Origin: Psococerastis gibbosa
Taxonomy: Eukaryota > Arthropoda > Insecta > Psocodea > Psocidae
NCBI GenBank assembly: GCA_963971405.1
Contig: OZ020488.1
Coordinates: 3,596,001 to 3,660,000, forward strand
DNA: 64,000 nt
Reading direction: 5' to 3'
The notes beneath the pieces were generated by a model. The model was not told the DNA's origin, searched no databases, and saw nothing but the letters and a program-made list of their open reading frames with translations. Below are positions 42,486 through 53,717 of the stretch, piece by piece. Both the position numbers and the translations under genes were made by a program. Position 1 is the first letter of the stretch. Each line of letters begins with the position of its first letter.

Positions 42486-43577
42486 CCCTTTATTCCAAAT
42501 TGTATCTCACCAGATACACACAGTTTAGCGATTTTTTGTGTCTTTAATTCTAAGAAGGTGCACTTGCAAATGGTTTCTACATGGTCCAGAAACTGTTTTT
42601 AGTGATATCGACGCATAAAGCGCCCCCAGCGGCCAACACTTCAACTTAAATTACAACATGGCTGATCGCCGGCGAGGTCGGAAGAGATTGTTGGTAAGTA
42701 ATCCACGAATGTCTCTGACAATAATTATGATCCATTGATAGTTTTTATCTAGAATAACTTTTTTTGTACATAAGTTTGGGCACATGTAAAGAAAACTTCT
42801 TGAAAAAATATTATAAAGCTCATGGAGAAGAAAAAAGTCTATGTATCTCATGAGATACAAAGTGGCATTTGCAAAAAAACACTGCATTATTATGTATCCT
42901 GGCAGATACAAAGTCGAATATTCAACAAATCAAAAATTCCTATTCGGAGTATCCAGAGAGATACAAAATAGGTTTAACGAGATTTCAATTTTGTGTCTCG
43001 GCAGATACAAAGTTCGATATAACAACCCAAATCACTACATAAAATAATATTGTGAACTTTGGTTTTCAGATAACTCCTAACACTACGCCACGCCGCACCA
43101 CTCCTAAAACCACACCAAGTCTGGTGCTTTCTTCCGGAAGCCGCGGGCGTAAAATTTTGGCGTTAGCCCTGAAGGAAGCCATTGTTCCTGTGAGAGCGTG
43201 GCAGTCCGATGACGAAGATTTTGAGGATGAGGAGGTAAAGATTGTACTTTTTAATTTTGGAAATCTTGGTTATTATAATTATCATGGCCTGATATTCATT
43301 ATGCATTTATTCTAGGAATGTTTGCAACATGCAGACGAAGTTTCAGCTTCATCTAGTGAAGCGCCTTCTCTATCAACATCTCTACAAGATTTGCTGGAAG
43401 AAATTGACGCCTCTCCAGAAGGAGATATGGTAGCAGAGGCAGATACAATACCCGCCCCTGAAAGCGAACCACTCTGGGACGGAGACGTTGAGGCATTCGG
43501 CAGACAGTTAAAAACTGACTTAGCAAGATGGACGAACAAATGTTCCTCCAGCGCCTGGTGCCAATTGTTGAAAACTG
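42486..43577 (+). mobile_element. 5' half of a piggyBac-like element, truncated by a hAT insertion
   Basis: TTAA at 42482-42485 is followed by CCCTTTATTCC, a piggyBac-type terminus. Five stem-loop palindromes of the form TGTATCT...AGATACA lie in the 5' UTR and first intron (42501, 42842, 42893, 42949 and 42992). The best is an 18-bp perfect palindrome TGTATCTCATGAGATACA at 42842-42859. A spliced N-terminal gene follows and is cut at 43577 by the hAT element. No catalytic piggyBac domain is present, so the family call rests on the TTAA-CCCTTT end and parallels with 48478-49665. Confidence 0.55.
42658..43577 (+). CDS. Truncated three-exon gene, probably the N-terminus of a piggyBac-like transposase
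   Basis: Exon 1 is 42658-42693 (MADRRRGRKRLL, donor GTAAGT). Exon 2 is 43070-43234 after GGTTTTCAG (ITPNTTPRRTTPKTTP ... SDDEDFEDEE, donor GTAAAG). Exon 3 starts at 43316 after TTCTAG (ECLQHADEVSASSSE). All junctions are phase 0 and the frame stays open. Exon 3 ends in LWDGDVEAFGRQLKTDLARW and NKCSSSAWCQLL. The last codons and stop (to 43603) come from the adjoining hAT end. The basic start, TP-rich stretch and acidic serine-rich region fit the poorly conserved N-terminus of piggyBac transposases. A small cellular gene is the alternative. Confidence 0.5.
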
Positions 43578-46258
43578 GGCAGTGTGCTTTGTACACACCA
43601 TGACCGCACCAAATTAGTCATAAACAAAGAAAAAATGACCCTTATGCGCATCGCTAAAGGCTCATGCCCGTGCGCATGCGTTATAACGCATTTGCACTAG
43701 TGACGGGCGAAGCGGCTCAGTTCACGTTCACTCGTCTGCCAATACTGTCGTGGGCAGAGCTGTCACTATTTTTACAACACAAAGTTAAGTTAACAAGTTT
43801 CCACCACTTACGATAATTACCATTAATTGTGTTGTTGAATTGTGTGTGGTTAGCCTTCTTCGTGTGATACATATTTAGTTTTATACCCCTTTAAATATGG
43901 ATAAATTTTTACGTGGAAAAGATCCGAATGAAGAACCCAGCACAAGTGCTGCAAAAAAACAAAAAAAGATAGTGAAAAGAAAGTACGACGAAGACTATAT
44001 TAAATATGGATTCTCGTGGTGTGGTGACGAAACGGCTCCAAAGCCACAGTGCATCATTTGCAGCGAACAGCTAACAAACGAGTCAATGGTATCCAGTAAA
44101 TTAAAACGCCATCTACATTCAAACCATCCCAGCCACGCCAACGAAGACAGACAGTATTTTAAGAGGTGCTTAGAACAAAATAAAAAACAGAAGATATTTA
44201 TGAAATCGGCCGTTATGGTTTCTGATAAGGCCTTAGAAGCTAGCTACCATGTTGCAAAATTAATTGCACGTCAAAAGAAACCACATACTATCGGCGAAAC
44301 ACTTATTAAACCAGCATGCATGGAAATTGTTCGACTTATGCTTGGGCCCAATGAAGTTAAGGAAGTGAATAAAGTTTCGTTGCCTGCTGATACTGTTAAA
44401 AGACGTATTCACGATATGTCAAGCGATATATTAGGAACACTGATTAGAAAACTGTTATTGGCTGAAAAATTTGCGCTTCAGATCGATGAAACAACCGATA
44501 TTAAAAATAAAGCACAGCTGATAGTTATTGTACGTTTCGTTGACGAGGACTTTATTAAAGAACATTATTTATTTTGTAAGGAGGTTCCAGAGCGAACTAC
44601 CGGTGAAGAAATTTGTCAAGTGACCGATGATTTCTTCAAAATATATAATATTCAATGGAGCAATTGCATTGCTGTTTGCACGGATGGCGCTGCGGCAATG
44701 ACGGGTAGTAAGAAGGGTTTGTCTCTTGTGTTAAACAAAAAAATCCGACGTTACAATTTACACACTACTGCATACATCGAGACGCATTGATGGTCAAAAA
44801 TTTGCCGGAGGAACTTTTGAACACGATGAATGAATGCATTAAAATCGTAAACATAATTAAATCAAGAGCCTTAAACTCGCGAATCTTTGGAATACTCTGT
44901 GCAGAAATGGGAGCCAAATATGAATCCTTATTGTTTTATACTGAAATTCGTTAGTTATCCCGAGGCAAAGTTTTGGCTAGATTGTTTGAGCTTCGTCACG
45001 AGGTGCGTGAGTTCCTTTTTAATCAAAATATGCCCGAACTATATCAGCACCTCGATGATGATTACTGGATAGTCAAACTTGCATACATGGCTGATATATT
45101 CGAGCATTTGAATGAAGTTAATAAAAAAATGCAAGGTCCAAATGAGAATATATTGACGAGCTCCGACAAATTACAAGGGTTGAAAAAAAAACTCGAACTT
45201 TGGCAGAAAGAGTTGCAAAAAGGATGTTTGGAAATGTACCAAAGGACCAACCATAGTACAATTGAAAACAAACAATTAATTGTGGATCTGGCCCAACAAC
45301 ATTTAAGTATGCTTCAGCAGAAATTTGATCAGTATTTTTATTCCATTAATACGGAGCAATACGATTGGATTCGAAATCCTTTTGCAACCAATGCAATAAT
45401 TTCTACGGAAGCACTGCCTCTGCAAATTCGAGAGGAATTTACAGATTTAGGTAATGACATGACTCTAAAACTTCACTTCTCCGAAGTTCCATTAGATGTT
45501 TTCTGGATTTACGTTAAAAAAGAATATCCTCGCATTTCCGACAAAGCAATCTTAACACTACTTCCATTTTCGACGACATATTTATGTGAGCAAAGTTTTT
45601 CAACGCTTGTATTAATCAAAAATGATAAGCGGTCATGCTTAAAAGGTCTTGACCAAGAACTTCGGGTTGCGCTGTCAAAAATCGAGCCGAATATAAAACT
45701 TTTGTGTTCATTGAAACAAGCGCAGGCATCACATTAATTTAGTTAGCTTCTGATTTAATAATAATTCAGAGCCTCTAATAGTAATTTTAAAGAAAACACA
45801 TAAAATCAAACCGTACCAAGTTTTTTTGCTGTAGTATTCCTATTTTCAGTTTTTCACTTAGTTTTGAGTTTTGAAAATTTCTCCCAGGAAATGTTCCAAA
45901 ACTGCGGTAAAATTTTAAAACCAACCAAATGATTTTGATTTTCATAATGCTCACTCCACCTCTAAACCCAAGCGTTCGCTTCAATGGAAGATAAAAAACA
46001 ACGAATTCTAACATTATTAGATACTAATAATTTGAAGGGTTGGCGGAAGAAACATACGTGATCAAGAATTTATAATAATTATTAATATTGCGTAAAAATA
46101 AATATGTTATAGTTATATGTATGTATACTTTTCAAATAAAAACTAAAAATTATGGTAAAATTTTGTATCAATTTAATACCTATATATCTTAGCTTTTGGT
46201 GTGCCGCGGAATTCTAGGAAGAATTTTGGTGTGTCATAGGTGAGGTTGCGGAGCACTG
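43578..46258 (+). mobile_element. hAT transposon (ZBED/Charlie-like)
   Basis: The ends are CAGTGTGCTTTGTAC at 43578 and, inverted, CAGTGCTCCGCAACC ending at 46258. The following 25 bases of each arm also align with small gaps (TGACCGCACCAAA against TGACACACCAAAA). It carries one hAT transposase pseudogene. The expected 8-bp duplication is poor (AAACTGGG against ATATAGGG), so either the insertion is old or one end has moved. It truncates the piggyBac-like gene on its left. Confidence 0.7.
43897..45737 (+). pseudogene. hAT transposase, BED finger type, two lesions
   Basis: ATG at 43897 (MDKFLRGKDPNEEPSTSAA). A BED-type zinc finger is visible as CIICSEQL ... LKRHLHSNHPSH. The catalytic region reads FALQIDETTDIKNKAQL (first Asp), CIAVCTDGAAAMTGSKKG (second Asp) and, after a frameshift near 44750, CIHRDALMVKNLPEELL. 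A TAG near 44953 interrupts again. The C-terminus reads FELRHEVREFLFNQNMPEL, WIRNPFAT and ILTLLPFSTTYLCEQSFSTL, the dimerisation block. It resembles SCAND3/ZBED5-like proteins. Length is normal for the family, so it died recently. Confidence 0.9.
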
Positions 46259-46439
46259 ATATAGGGAACCGACCAATTAAATCTGATGTACAATTCAGGG
46301 ACCGACAAATAGAATGTGTGAACGTAATCGTGGCGGCGGGGGCGAACCTGGTAATAAACGCTATTTTTTGAACACCCTGAAATTTGCAGTTAAATTCGTA
46401 AGAATCTCAACAAAAAAAAAAAAGATTTTTTTCGCGAGC

Positions 46440-47085
46440 TGAAAAACTAACCACTGCTAAAGATGCAACCAAGAAATCAAGTTTCAACGAGATTGATGCC
46501 AACGAGGCTTTACGAAGTTTGCTGAAGCATGAAGATACGCTGGAATCCCTTACAGGAGACACCTTCCGCATAAATGAAGAGCTGTCCCAGCTGTCGTCTC
46601 AAAAACAATTATCAAAACCCGATTTAGATACATTTCGAATGATGATTGACCAAATCACCAAGGCCTGTTTCAAGGTTCAAGCAAGAGGTTTGCAAGCATC
46701 TGCCTCGCATAAAAATGCAGCTCCGCTACCTAAGCTGTATGCGCCTACATTCAACGGAGACATAGGTCAGTGTTTGGAGTTCAAAGCTCAGTTTGAATAA
46801 ATCGATCAAGCACCAATTGGTAAGGTGATGAAACTTACTTAGTTGAGAAATGGTCTTAAAGATGAACCCTTGTCAATTGTTAGTCAGTATCCCATTGATG
46901 ACTCATCATACGACAATGCCTGGGGTGACGTAAAGAAGCGCTATGACAATAAAAGAAGAACAGCTTCTTATCATTTGTATAAGATTCTTCAATATCAAAA
47001 ATCAGCTCAACCTAAAGACAAGGAGCATATCAAATTTATCGAAGTTCATAGGGCTTCTGCATCTGCTTTAAAGAGCAAGATGTGT
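46440..47085 (+). pseudogene. BEL/Pao gag fragment (DUF1759-like)
   Basis: Frames read NEALRSLLKHEDTLESL, then PLPKLYAPTFNGDIGQCLEF and, after stops at 46798-46800 and near 46840, LRNGLKDEPLSIVSQYP, YDNAWGDVKKRYDNKRR and HLYKILQYQKSAQ. This is the conserved DUF1759 order (PxFxGD, L..L.G.A, W..L..RY). Nothing of pol follows. Confidence 0.8.
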
Positions 47086-48060
47086 TAAAAGTTGTAAAAC
47101 CGCAAATAGATGAAATTGCGGAAGAATTCGAGTTGGATGCCTCATTTATTGACAAGCTTATTGTGCAGTGGAGAAACATTGGATATGTCAAATGGCAATG
47201 CATAAGTTCAACGGTTGAGCTCTGGAGTGAGGTAACAAATTATAAAGATGCCGGAGGTAATAACCCCTTTTACGAATTATGCCAATTAGTTATGTGCCCC
47301 ATTCAAACGCCGGCGAGTGTTCAGCCAAGAGAACAGACACTCTGAAGGAATATCAAAATTTTGTGAATGTGAAGCCACACAAAATGCTTCACCCAAGCCA
47401 GACGCGATGGCTCTCCCTGCAAGTTGTGGTGTCACGGCTGTTGGAGCAGTGGAATGCCCTTACTTTATTTTTTATAGACTCAGTTACTGACGATGAAGAC
47501 CAAATTCAGGCCAAAGCAATTTCAAGCCGAAGCGCCTCAGATTCACAAATTGCAATCGTCAGTAACTAACGATCTACGGGTCATTCTAAGTTTGGAAGTG
47601 GAACATATCACTGATGATATTAGGAAGACCCAGTTCAAAAACCCCAGACATTTTCTGCCAATTGAGAAAGTCTACTTGGATGCAAAACTGGCGATTTTTC
47701 TGCCTAATATGGAGCCGAAGGAAAGGAGCGCATTTCAAGTCCATTGCCTAAATTTGTATGTTGAGCTGGCAAGTCAAATGCTCAAAAGGTTTCCTGCTGA
47801 TGAACGCCTCAACGTGTTGGATCCCATTGATCCACAGCGGGTGAAAAGTGGAGATGAATTTCCATTGCGCCCCTGACAGCTAAATTTAGTGGATGAGCAA
47901 CAAATCCAGATCATTGACGAAGAATATAGAGGTTTGATAACCACCAATCAAGGGAATGGTATAGCGGAAAAAAACTGCGTGGCATTTTGGAAGGAAGTCG
48001 GAAATGTGCAAAGGGCGGACGGAAGTTATCCTTTTGCTAGGCTTGAGACCTTTGTGTGAA
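47086..48060 (+). pseudogene. Decayed hAT-like transposase pieces
   Basis: Segments in different frames read FIDKLIVQWRNIGYVKW and NPFYELCQLVM. Then HPSQTRWLSLQVVVSRLLEQW (the TRWLSL block of hAT proteins), FLPIEKVYLDAKLAIFLP and LDPIDPQRVKSG. Finally IIDEEYRGL and FWKEVGNVQRADGSYPF follow. The block order does not run cleanly from N to C, so more than one degraded copy may be present. Confidence 0.6.
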
Positions 48061-48477
48061 CCATATTTATTTTAATTTAGGTTGGGTTCGGAATAAAAAT
48101 TTATTATATAGAAATAATATAGATAATATAGAAACAAGATGGATGTTTCAACTATACGGGGTCTCCTCCAGACGAAGGACTACCTTCGTAACAAAGACTG
48201 CTAATATAATATGACTAATATGATTATATTGCCAGAAATTATGGAAAAAATGAAAGTAGATATGTACGAATAAGTACCATAACATAATATATAGTATAAA
48301 TTGTATATAATGCCTGCACTATAAAAATGTTATGTACCCTATAACGAAACTAAGACCCCTGCACGAATACGTGGAGAGTGGCGTAGGTTTATATATTATA
48401 ATTATATATATATACATATTATAATTATGTATATTATATTCACTAGAAAATACATAGTCCGCTTTATAAAAGCTTAA
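48061..48477. other. AT-rich non-coding stretch
   Basis: TA-dinucleotide-rich sequence (for example 48385-48440) with no coding similarity. It ends in TTAA at 48474-48477. Confidence 0.55.
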
Positions 48478-49665
48478 CCTTTTCGGGACAGTAGGGTCTT
48501 ATAGGACCAACGACTTTTTAAAAAAATCTGAAAGGCCTTCTAGGTCTTCTGGGTCACGTTTTCAGCTATTGTTCGCAGATTTATAGGGTTGTTATCGACT
48601 AAATAGTTCATATTCATGCGTGATTCATTCCAAAACGACTTTATCATTGTGTATCAATGCATTTTTTTTGCGTTTGTCTAGCAGATTTACAGGAAAAATT
48701 ATAAGAGACATAGCCAAGGGTCTTTATAGACCCTACAGTATTCTTTGGGGTTATAATTTTGGAACCTTATCAGCATTATTGTAGTTTATATCAACAAAGG
48801 CGCATTGTTATGTAATTCTTTTATGTACATTCTGTCACAAACTTAGTAAGCAGTCGTATTGAAATAGAACATGTAGATTTATTCATTTCGTTATAGAAAT
48901 TTTTGCCAAAAGAAATTGATTGGGGGTCCTCTGGGACCCAATCGTCTTTCTTGTACTTACTTGAAGGGTTATATAAAACCCTTCCGTCTTAAAAACCACG
49001 ATTTATTAATATTATATTGGCTGTGTTTCAGAAAAAGGCGACCAATAATTCTCCGTCCAGACGAGATTCATGCATATGCGGATCAGTTATCAGATTGGGA
49101 GCCAGACGAGTTCGATGGCGGCGAATTTGACTATGATCCATCGAGTGGTAGTGAAGATGAAAGTAGTTGTGACGATTCAAAAGCATCCCCTTCCCCTAGT
49201 TGTGACGAACGACCCCCTTCTCGCCAGCAGCAGCCTCAGAACTCAGACAAGGAAGATGGTGTTGATGGAACAAGGAAATGGACGTGGACCCAGCAAAGCA
49301 ATATGTTTGCTCCTGGGGAAATCCACCCCCTTCGTTCACCCCCAGATTTGTCATTCCAGCAGAAAAAAAGGCTATCCCCTACCCCCAGATTTGTCAGAAA
49401 GTAGCACAGAAATACAAGTATTCAAAAAGTTATTTCTCAAAAGTCTCTTCATATGGTTGGCACAGTGCACGAATGAGACAATTGCCAAGTGTAACGCCGA
49501 CAAAAATTCGAAAATGTAGGGAACAAGTCCAATGGAACTAAAAGTGCTCATCGGAATAATTATGGTGATGTCCTACAACGTCTTACCTGATCTGAAAAAT
49601 TATTGGTCAAATAATCCTTCCCTTGGTAATGATTTCATAAAAAAAGCGATGTCAAGAGTGTGACG
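48478..49665 (+). mobile_element. 5' half of a second piggyBac-like element
   Basis: TTAA at 48474-48477 precedes CCTTTTCGGGACAG, a piggyBac-type end. Family-specific stem-loops follow: AGGGTCT-TTAT-AGACCCT at 48717-48734, GGGTCC-TCTG-GGACCC at 48924-48939 and AAGGGTT-N6-AACCCTT at 48964-48983, plus an imperfect one near 48493. Transposase coding starts near 49030 and breaks off at about 49665 in the MSR block. No right end is visible. Confidence 0.7.
49030..49665 (+). pseudogene. piggyBac-like transposase N-terminal region
   Basis: After an acceptor-like CTGTGTTTCAG the frame reads RRPIILRPDEIHAYADQLSD, an acidic serine-rich stretch (SSGSEDESSCDD) and KWTWTQQSNMFAPGEIH. After frameshifts near 49290 and 49530 it continues ELKVLIGIIMVMSYNVLPDL and KNYWSNNPSLGNDFIKKAMS, the conserved entry of the piggyBac DDE domain. 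Coding stops there, before the first catalytic Asp. Confidence 0.8.
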
Positions 49666-49777
49666 CTCTTAAGCGCCACTTGGTTGTTTTCCTCCTTCAT
49701 TTGGTCATAGCATGATCCAAATATGTTTAAACAAAGTTAAGTATCGACTTTCCGAGCATAGCTGGGCTCAGCGGGAG

Positions 49778-49869
49778 TGAGATCGGTCTTCAGCCAAGCT
49801 AAGCATAGGAAAACCGATACAACTTAGTTTCTTATCGGTTTTCCTGCTGAAAGCTGCAGACCGGTCTCG
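49778..49869. repeat. Imperfect hairpin, MITE-like
   Basis: AGGAAAACCGATA (49807-49819) pairs with TATCGGTTTTCCT (49833-49845). The outer TGAGATCGGTCT (49778-49789) pairs imperfectly with AGACCGGTCTCG (49858-49869). No clear flanking duplication. A small non-autonomous element is likely. Confidence 0.55.
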
Positions 49870-49890
49870 CAATCGGCTGATGCAACACTT

Positions 49891-50639
49891 GCGAACCGCC
49901 AAGCTCTGAGGAAGGTTAAGAAACTGCTATCATTGTTGTAATATGGGAGGTGAGTTGTTAATGCAGTGAATAATCTAAAAAGATACGTGAGCTAAAAGAG
50001 GAAGCAGCTTGGGGGACGGAGGGGGATGCCTCTCTTACCCCCTCCTCATTTATAAGTGAATTCTCCAGGAGTTACCCTCCCCAGAAAAGAATGCCGACCG
50101 AGGCTATTCACTAGCTGCCCTCCGCAACATATTCGTCGAACGCCTGTCTCTATCCCGAGGGCATTGAAGTGCGTGTGTATCTACGGTTTTCTACTGTCCT
50201 ATGTCCAGTCCTTTTCGACGAATGTCCTTATTCATCACAGTGGTCCGCAGAGACAATATACATATATTAATGGTAGGGTGTCTCTAGTGAAATAATAGTA
50301 ACTAAAAAGTAAATGCGTTTTTCCTTAGCAGTAAGTCCTGAATCCTCTGAAAGATGTTGAAGCAGATCAGCTGTTTACACAGGCCAATAGTGGAAATGTA
50401 AGGTCGAGCATTCTGGGCAAGGTGAGACGAGCGATGATGCTGGCCTGACAAGAGATCGGTGCCTGTTTCTATTATACAAGCTCTATATGAACAAGCCAGA
50501 AAAACCAGACAAGTGCTCAAAGACCTATTATATAGATGAAGTTGTTTCGTGCCTGAAGTTTAGATTCCAAAGAAACTATAGTGATTCGAGGTCGTTAGGT
50601 TTAAGATGAGACAATGGTTCGCTTCAAAGGGAGGTCTTC
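49891..50639. other. Non-coding stretch, no gene recognised
   Basis: Moderate composition. A purine-rich patch lies at 49990-50040. Short frames on both strands show no family features. The right part may belong to the 3' side of the Harbinger transposase gene. Confidence 0.4.
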
Positions 50640-51013
50640 TTTGATGTAATATATGCCACTCAAACCAATCAAGAGAGGCATAAAATGATGATCAGGTCAA
50701 CAGTTTCAGGCTTATTGTTTATAGGCGTAAAAAATATTCTAAAGGTTGCACAAAGTATACCAAAAACCTTTTCCGACACTCTCCTTGCTCTACACAAACG
50801 ATAGTTGAAATTACGTTTTTTCGGGTCGGTTAATACTTGATTTCTGCAGAAAGACTTCATCATATGTTTATACAGCGAGAGGGCTTCATCTCCAAGTATT
50901 ACATAAGGTAGAATAATATATGAATTAGTTAACATTTCGAGGGGAGGAAATATTGCTTCTGTATCAAATAAATAACTCATACAGGACTTCTTAAAAATGC
51001 CAGCATAGTACAA
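50640..51013 (-). pseudogene. PIF/Harbinger transposase, C-terminal part (DDE_4)
   Basis: The minus strand reads YAGIFKKSCMSYLF, IILPYVILGDEALSLYKHMM, TDPKKRNFNYRLCRARRVSE, KVFGILCATFRIFFTPIN and PETVDLII. This is the diagnostic end of Harbinger transposases (GDEA, NYRLSRARR, FGIL..RFRIF). The N-terminal half and the usual CxLHN block after PETVD are missing. It is divergently oriented to the MADF-like gene on its right. Confidence 0.85.
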
Positions 51014-51078
51014 TAACTTACACTATAAATTTAAAAAAAACTATTTTTTTTTTTTTTTTTTTTTTTTGAAAGGATTGC

Positions 51079-51798
51079 CAAGCACGTTGGAAACGCGTTC
51101 GAGATAATTACAAGAGAGCGAAGAAAGAAAATAAAGGCACGACCGGATCTGCTGGAAAAAAGAAGAGAGCAGTCTACTGGGATAGGCTCTCCTTTTTAGA
51201 CAATGTTGAGGATGAAAGACAATCATTTTCCAAAATTGTCGCTGAAACTATTCAAGAAAAAAATGAGAATCCATCTTCATGGCCAACAGCTCAAAAATTA
51301 CCCATTGAACCCGAGACAACCATTGAAAATATAACATCCCAAACTGTTCCATCAAAGAAAATGAGAGTTGAATCTTAAGTACCTCAGTGACAGAAAAGAA
51401 GAAAATCAACAATTTAACGACACAATTAAAGAGATATTAAAAACTGAAGAAGTAGATGACATTGACATGTATATTTCAAAAGCATAGCGGCAACGGGGAA
51501 AAAATTTCCCCAGCATCTCATTAGAAAGGCAAAAATAAAAATTTGGCAAATAGTTTCAGACATGGAGGAACAATGCCAGGTTGAAGTTGAATACACCAAC
51601 CTAGCACCTTTTACAGTAATTACCACCATCCAACCAGCTGCAGGTTCCAGAGCTTCCTCTCACATTCATTCCCCTGCTGCGTCATATCATTCGGGACTGT
51701 CCAACCATTCTTCACCTCATCACTCTGCATCTACCCAGGCAGAAGAAATTATCTCACAAGCCTTTATCTCACAGATGACATCGACTACCTTTGATTAG
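51079..51798 (+). pseudogene. MADF/Myb-like gene, 3' exon, probable Harbinger accessory protein
   Basis: A run of about 23 T followed by GAAAG looks like a polypyrimidine tract and acceptor. From 51079 the frame reads DCQARWKRVRDNYKRAKKE and YWDRLSFLDN, the second half of a MADF domain. After a TAA near 51378 and frame changes it reads DDIDMYISK, GKKFPQHLIRKAKIKIW and IVSDMEEQ, resembling a C-terminal BESS-like motif, then a Ser/His-rich tail to a TAG at 51796-51798. PIF/Harbinger elements carry a second DNA-binding (Myb/SANT/MADF-like) gene next to the transposase. The divergent neighbour at 50640-51013 fits that arrangement. Confidence 0.6.
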
Positions 51799-51865
51799 TA
51801 GACTACGCTATAACTTTTGTGCATTGTTTTGAAGAAAACCTGAAATAAAACCGACTAGTTCCACT

Positions 51866-52518
51866 CAAGAAATGTTGAAATGCTAGAAGATTGTGATGCC
51901 AATGTCATAACCAATGTTTTATTATCGGCGTTAAAAGGCGATAATATTAAAATAAAAAAACTTGCGGGAATTGGTGTGGATGGCACAAATACCATGGTGG
52001 CCCAGCACCATTCAGTTGGCACAATAATCAAGGAGTAGTCAGGAAGCCATTTGTTTGTGAATAAATGCGTATGCTGCCATTCCCTGCATTTAGCTGCCTC
52101 TAAGGCCACAGAGTTACTGCCAAGCCACCTGAATACGATGGTGAGAGACACTTGCTCATGGTTCTCGTACTCCTACAAGCGCCGATTGAACTATGCCACT
52201 CTTTATAACATAATTAATGATGGCAAAGCCCCCAAAAAGCTGTCATTCGAGAGTATGCCACGTTAGTTGGCCAGGCGTGATATTATTGGCAGAATTTTGA
52301 ATCAATGGCTCGAACTTAAAACTCATTTTAATATTACCAAAATAAAAGAAAAATGCTACACATCGAGGGTATTATACGAAATGTACAGCGATGAGGTCAA
52401 TCACATGTATCTGACATATTTGTATTACATATCGGATGACGTATGCCGGGTCAACACCATAAATGACTTAAGCTTAATGTCATTTAAATATGAGGAGTAC
52501 CTAAGCCCTAAGGCATGA
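51866..52518 (+). pseudogene. hAT transposase middle fragment (ZNF862/DUF4371-like)
   Basis: Reads IKIKKLAGIGVDGTNTMVAQ (second catalytic region), HSVGTIIKE, then CHSLHLAASKATELLPSHL and DTCSWFSYSYKR. After an in-frame TAG near 52264 it reads RRDIIGRILNQWLELKTHF and LYEMYSDEVNHMYL. Four or more lesions. It has no ends and is a relic. Confidence 0.75.
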
Positions 52519-53171
52519 GCAAGGGGTGAATTTCGGGTACGACTTCAGCATGCTGGCGAACAAGGTCAGCCCAGAGAAGCATCTTGAAATAAAGCGTCGG
52601 TCTAGGGAGTTTCTTCTGACCTCCGAAATAAAAAAGCCGGCTTCCGGATAGTATATGCTCCATGATGAACATTAGTAAATTTAACTCAAAAAATGCCGTG
52701 GACCCAATGTCCTCGGGAAATTTTGTTCATGAGGTAGCACCCTACTTTCTGAACTTCATATCTAGTCCGGACGCATGTTACGTAATTTTATGTTGGTCAC
52801 TCGGAAATTCTAACAAGACGTGCCTGGAGTATTAGAAGGTCAAAGGCATTACTCTTTAATTTCATAAGTAGTTCATAATAATTCAGACAATACAATGAAA
52901 GAAGAAAAAGAAACTGATAATTAATTAATTTAAATCAGTCGAGGATGTTAAAATTCCGAAGCCGGTTGCCCATTCTTCGATTCATGCGTTGCTTATTGGA
53001 AACGGGAATCAGGCCCGATTCCCAATTGATAGAGACTACACACCGCCACCATGTTTTATTCCAATGCAGAAGGTGGCATGCAGTATTCATTGGAATCCAA
53101 GTACCAAAACGTTGCCAGTATTACATTTATTATATTTGATTCGGCTGTTTTTCTGTGTGATTATATTATAG
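52519..53171. other. Non-coding or intronic stretch
   Basis: No family similarity. It ends in a pyrimidine-rich tract and TTATAG at 53166-53171, an acceptor for the exon at 53172, so at least its right part is probably intron. A frame at 52945-53170 contains PPPCFIPMQKVACSIHWNP, which I cannot place. Confidence 0.4.
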
Positions 53172-53605
53172 GATACAGCATTGCATTGAAGGTGGTGAAA
53201 GCGAAAACATCTTTGCTGATGTCGATGGAGGGAGATGGCACGATTATAAATTAAATTTAAAAAGAGGAAGAAATCTGTCTACGCCCCCTGATGTTATTCT
53301 TCCTTCAAGAGACTGGCAAGATTTCCCTTCACTTAGAATCCCCGAAACCTTCAACAAGGGGCACGTGTATGCATACGTTATTGAAAGCTGCTCCATCCCT
53401 CTTGTTCCTGGTGGCAGCGACAGCGACGATGAAATAGATGCAGGTGGTACCGAAAAGGCACTAAAAAGAGGAAGGGTGTATGTGAAAAGTGGCCATGTAC
53501 TAAATGTCCAGGACAGTGAGGATGATACAGATACACCCGTTCCGCCCGGGAAGAAGAAGCAGCGGGTCGACCCTGTTCTCCCTATCTTCACGGAGCTAGC
53601 TGGAA

Positions 53606-53643
<38 letters not shown>

Positions 53644-53717
53644 TTCGTGGTGGGGCCTACTCGTTTGAGTTCCTATAAGCGTCGACCTAGAAGGTCTTTT
53701 GCTTCCACGTTTGCCGT

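Noticed and set aside
51044..51068. Poly-T as the A-tail of a minus-strand retroposon
   Set aside because: It is followed by GAAAG and an open MADF-like exon, so it works better as a polypyrimidine tract and splice acceptor. No target duplication was found.
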